Origin: Prevotellaceae bacterium
Lineage (GTDB): Bacteria; Bacteroidota; Bacteroidia; Bacteroidales; UBA932
Direction: 5' to 3'
Assembly (NCBI GenBank): GCA_031290755.1
Contig: JAITMY010000078.1
Coordinates: 1-6,759, forward strand
Length of the DNA stretch: 6,759 bases
The notes under the pieces were generated by a model. The model ran no database searches, had not been told where the DNA came from, and saw nothing but the letters and a program-made list of their open reading frames with translations. The first letter of the stretch is position 1. Each line of letters begins with the position of its first letter. Positions 6,518 to 6,759 of this stretch are shown one piece after another. The translations under genes were made by a program, and so were the position numbers.

Positions 6518-6759
6518 TTACCGCAACCATTGCGCCCCAAAAGCGCTATTCTGCCCATTCGGGCAACGCTGCTCGGCAGGGCGGATGCCGCTGCGCGCCC
6601 CCAGCACGCTGCCGTGGCTTTCGTTGAGCGCGTTGTTGCTCCCCGAAATGTCGAACACCGCGCACCCGTCCACCTCGTCAGAATCTGCCTTTACTTCGGT
6701 GAAAAATGCCTCGAGGGAGGCTCGAACCACGCCTCGTGGGGTACAAGAACCTTGGCTCT
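6518..6759 (-). CDS. Unrecognised reading frame, 3' part only
   Basis: A minus-strand frame is open from the right edge to a TAA at 6518-6520, about 80 codons, converging on ftsK. I recognise no domain. The predicted piece has no membrane helix and contains stretches such as DEVDGCAVFDISGSNNAL. Third codon positions are mostly G or C in the middle part, like the genes in this window, and this favours coding. A GTG at 6730 could be a start, but the frame is open upstream of it, so the true start may lie outside the window. The plus strand is also open here, but its translation is rich in Pro, Ser, Arg and Leu and looks like a shadow. It may be the end of a real gene, a degraded remnant, or chance. 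Confidence 0.35.
   Translation of the reverse strand, partial: SQGSCTPRGVVRASLEAFFTEVKADSDEVDGCAVFDISGSNNALNESHGSVLGARSGIRPAEQRCPNGQNSAFGAQWLR
6708..6739. repeat. Two adjacent short hairpins near the right edge
   Basis: GCCTC (6708-6712) pairs with GAGGC (6717-6721) around a 4-base loop. CCACG (6727-6731) pairs with CGTGG (6735-6739) around a 3-base loop. The minus strand also contains GGTTCGAGCC, which resembles a tRNA T-arm, but the flanking bases do not form the required stem. The structures overlap the unrecognised reading frame and its possible GTG start. Their role is unknown and they may be chance products of GC-rich sequence. Confidence 0.3.

Noticed and set aside
6700..6759. tRNA on the minus strand, suggested by GGTTCGAGCC
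   Set aside because: The five bases before the TTC loop do not pair with those after it, and no acceptor, D or anticodon arm can be formed.
1..6759. CRISPR array, insertion sequence, integrase or defence-system genes
   Set aside because: No spaced repeats, terminal inverted repeats, transposase motifs or known defence domains were seen on either strand.

Overview
The window looks like GC-rich chromosomal DNA from a member of the Bacteroidota (Bacteroidetes). The grounds are a TonB-dependent receptor with the N-terminal carboxypeptidase-regulatory-like domain typical of that phylum, a FtsB/DivIC-like protein and a C-terminal processing protease of the Bacteroidota type, weak or absent Shine-Dalgarno sequences, and promoter candidates matching the phylum's TTTG / TAnnTTTG pattern. 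I cannot place it further with confidence.

Layout. Positions 1-1745 (minus strand) hold the first 581 codons of an outer-membrane TonB-dependent receptor whose C-terminal part lies beyond the left edge. Positions 1746-1910 are a divergent intergenic region with one good promoter candidate in each direction and two inverted repeats. From 1911 to 6310 (plus strand) three genes follow closely and probably form one operon: a 108-aa FtsB/DivIC-type septum protein, a 557-aa periplasmic S41 (Ctp/Prc-type) protease after a 47-bp gap, and a 780-aa FtsK/SpoIIIE DNA translocase after a 9-bp gap. Positions 6311-6517 are non-coding as far as I can tell, with a perfect 8-bp-stem hairpin that lacks a U-tract. 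Positions 6518-6759 hold a minus-strand reading frame with coding-like codon use that runs off the right edge; I do not recognise it.

How the genes work together. The plus-strand operon is divisome-themed. The FtsB-like protein would support septal cell-wall synthesis, FtsK moves and resolves chromosome termini at the septum, and the protease between them is plausibly an envelope protease acting on peptidoglycan or division proteins; that last link is inference. The receptor is transcribed away from the operon and is probably functionally separate.

The most distinctive feature is a (TC)9 dinucleotide tract inside the protease's signal-peptide codons. It uses serine codons otherwise rare in the gene and could slip to switch the protease on and off. 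I see no complete new defence or mobile system, no CRISPR array, no tRNA or rRNA and no insertion sequence.
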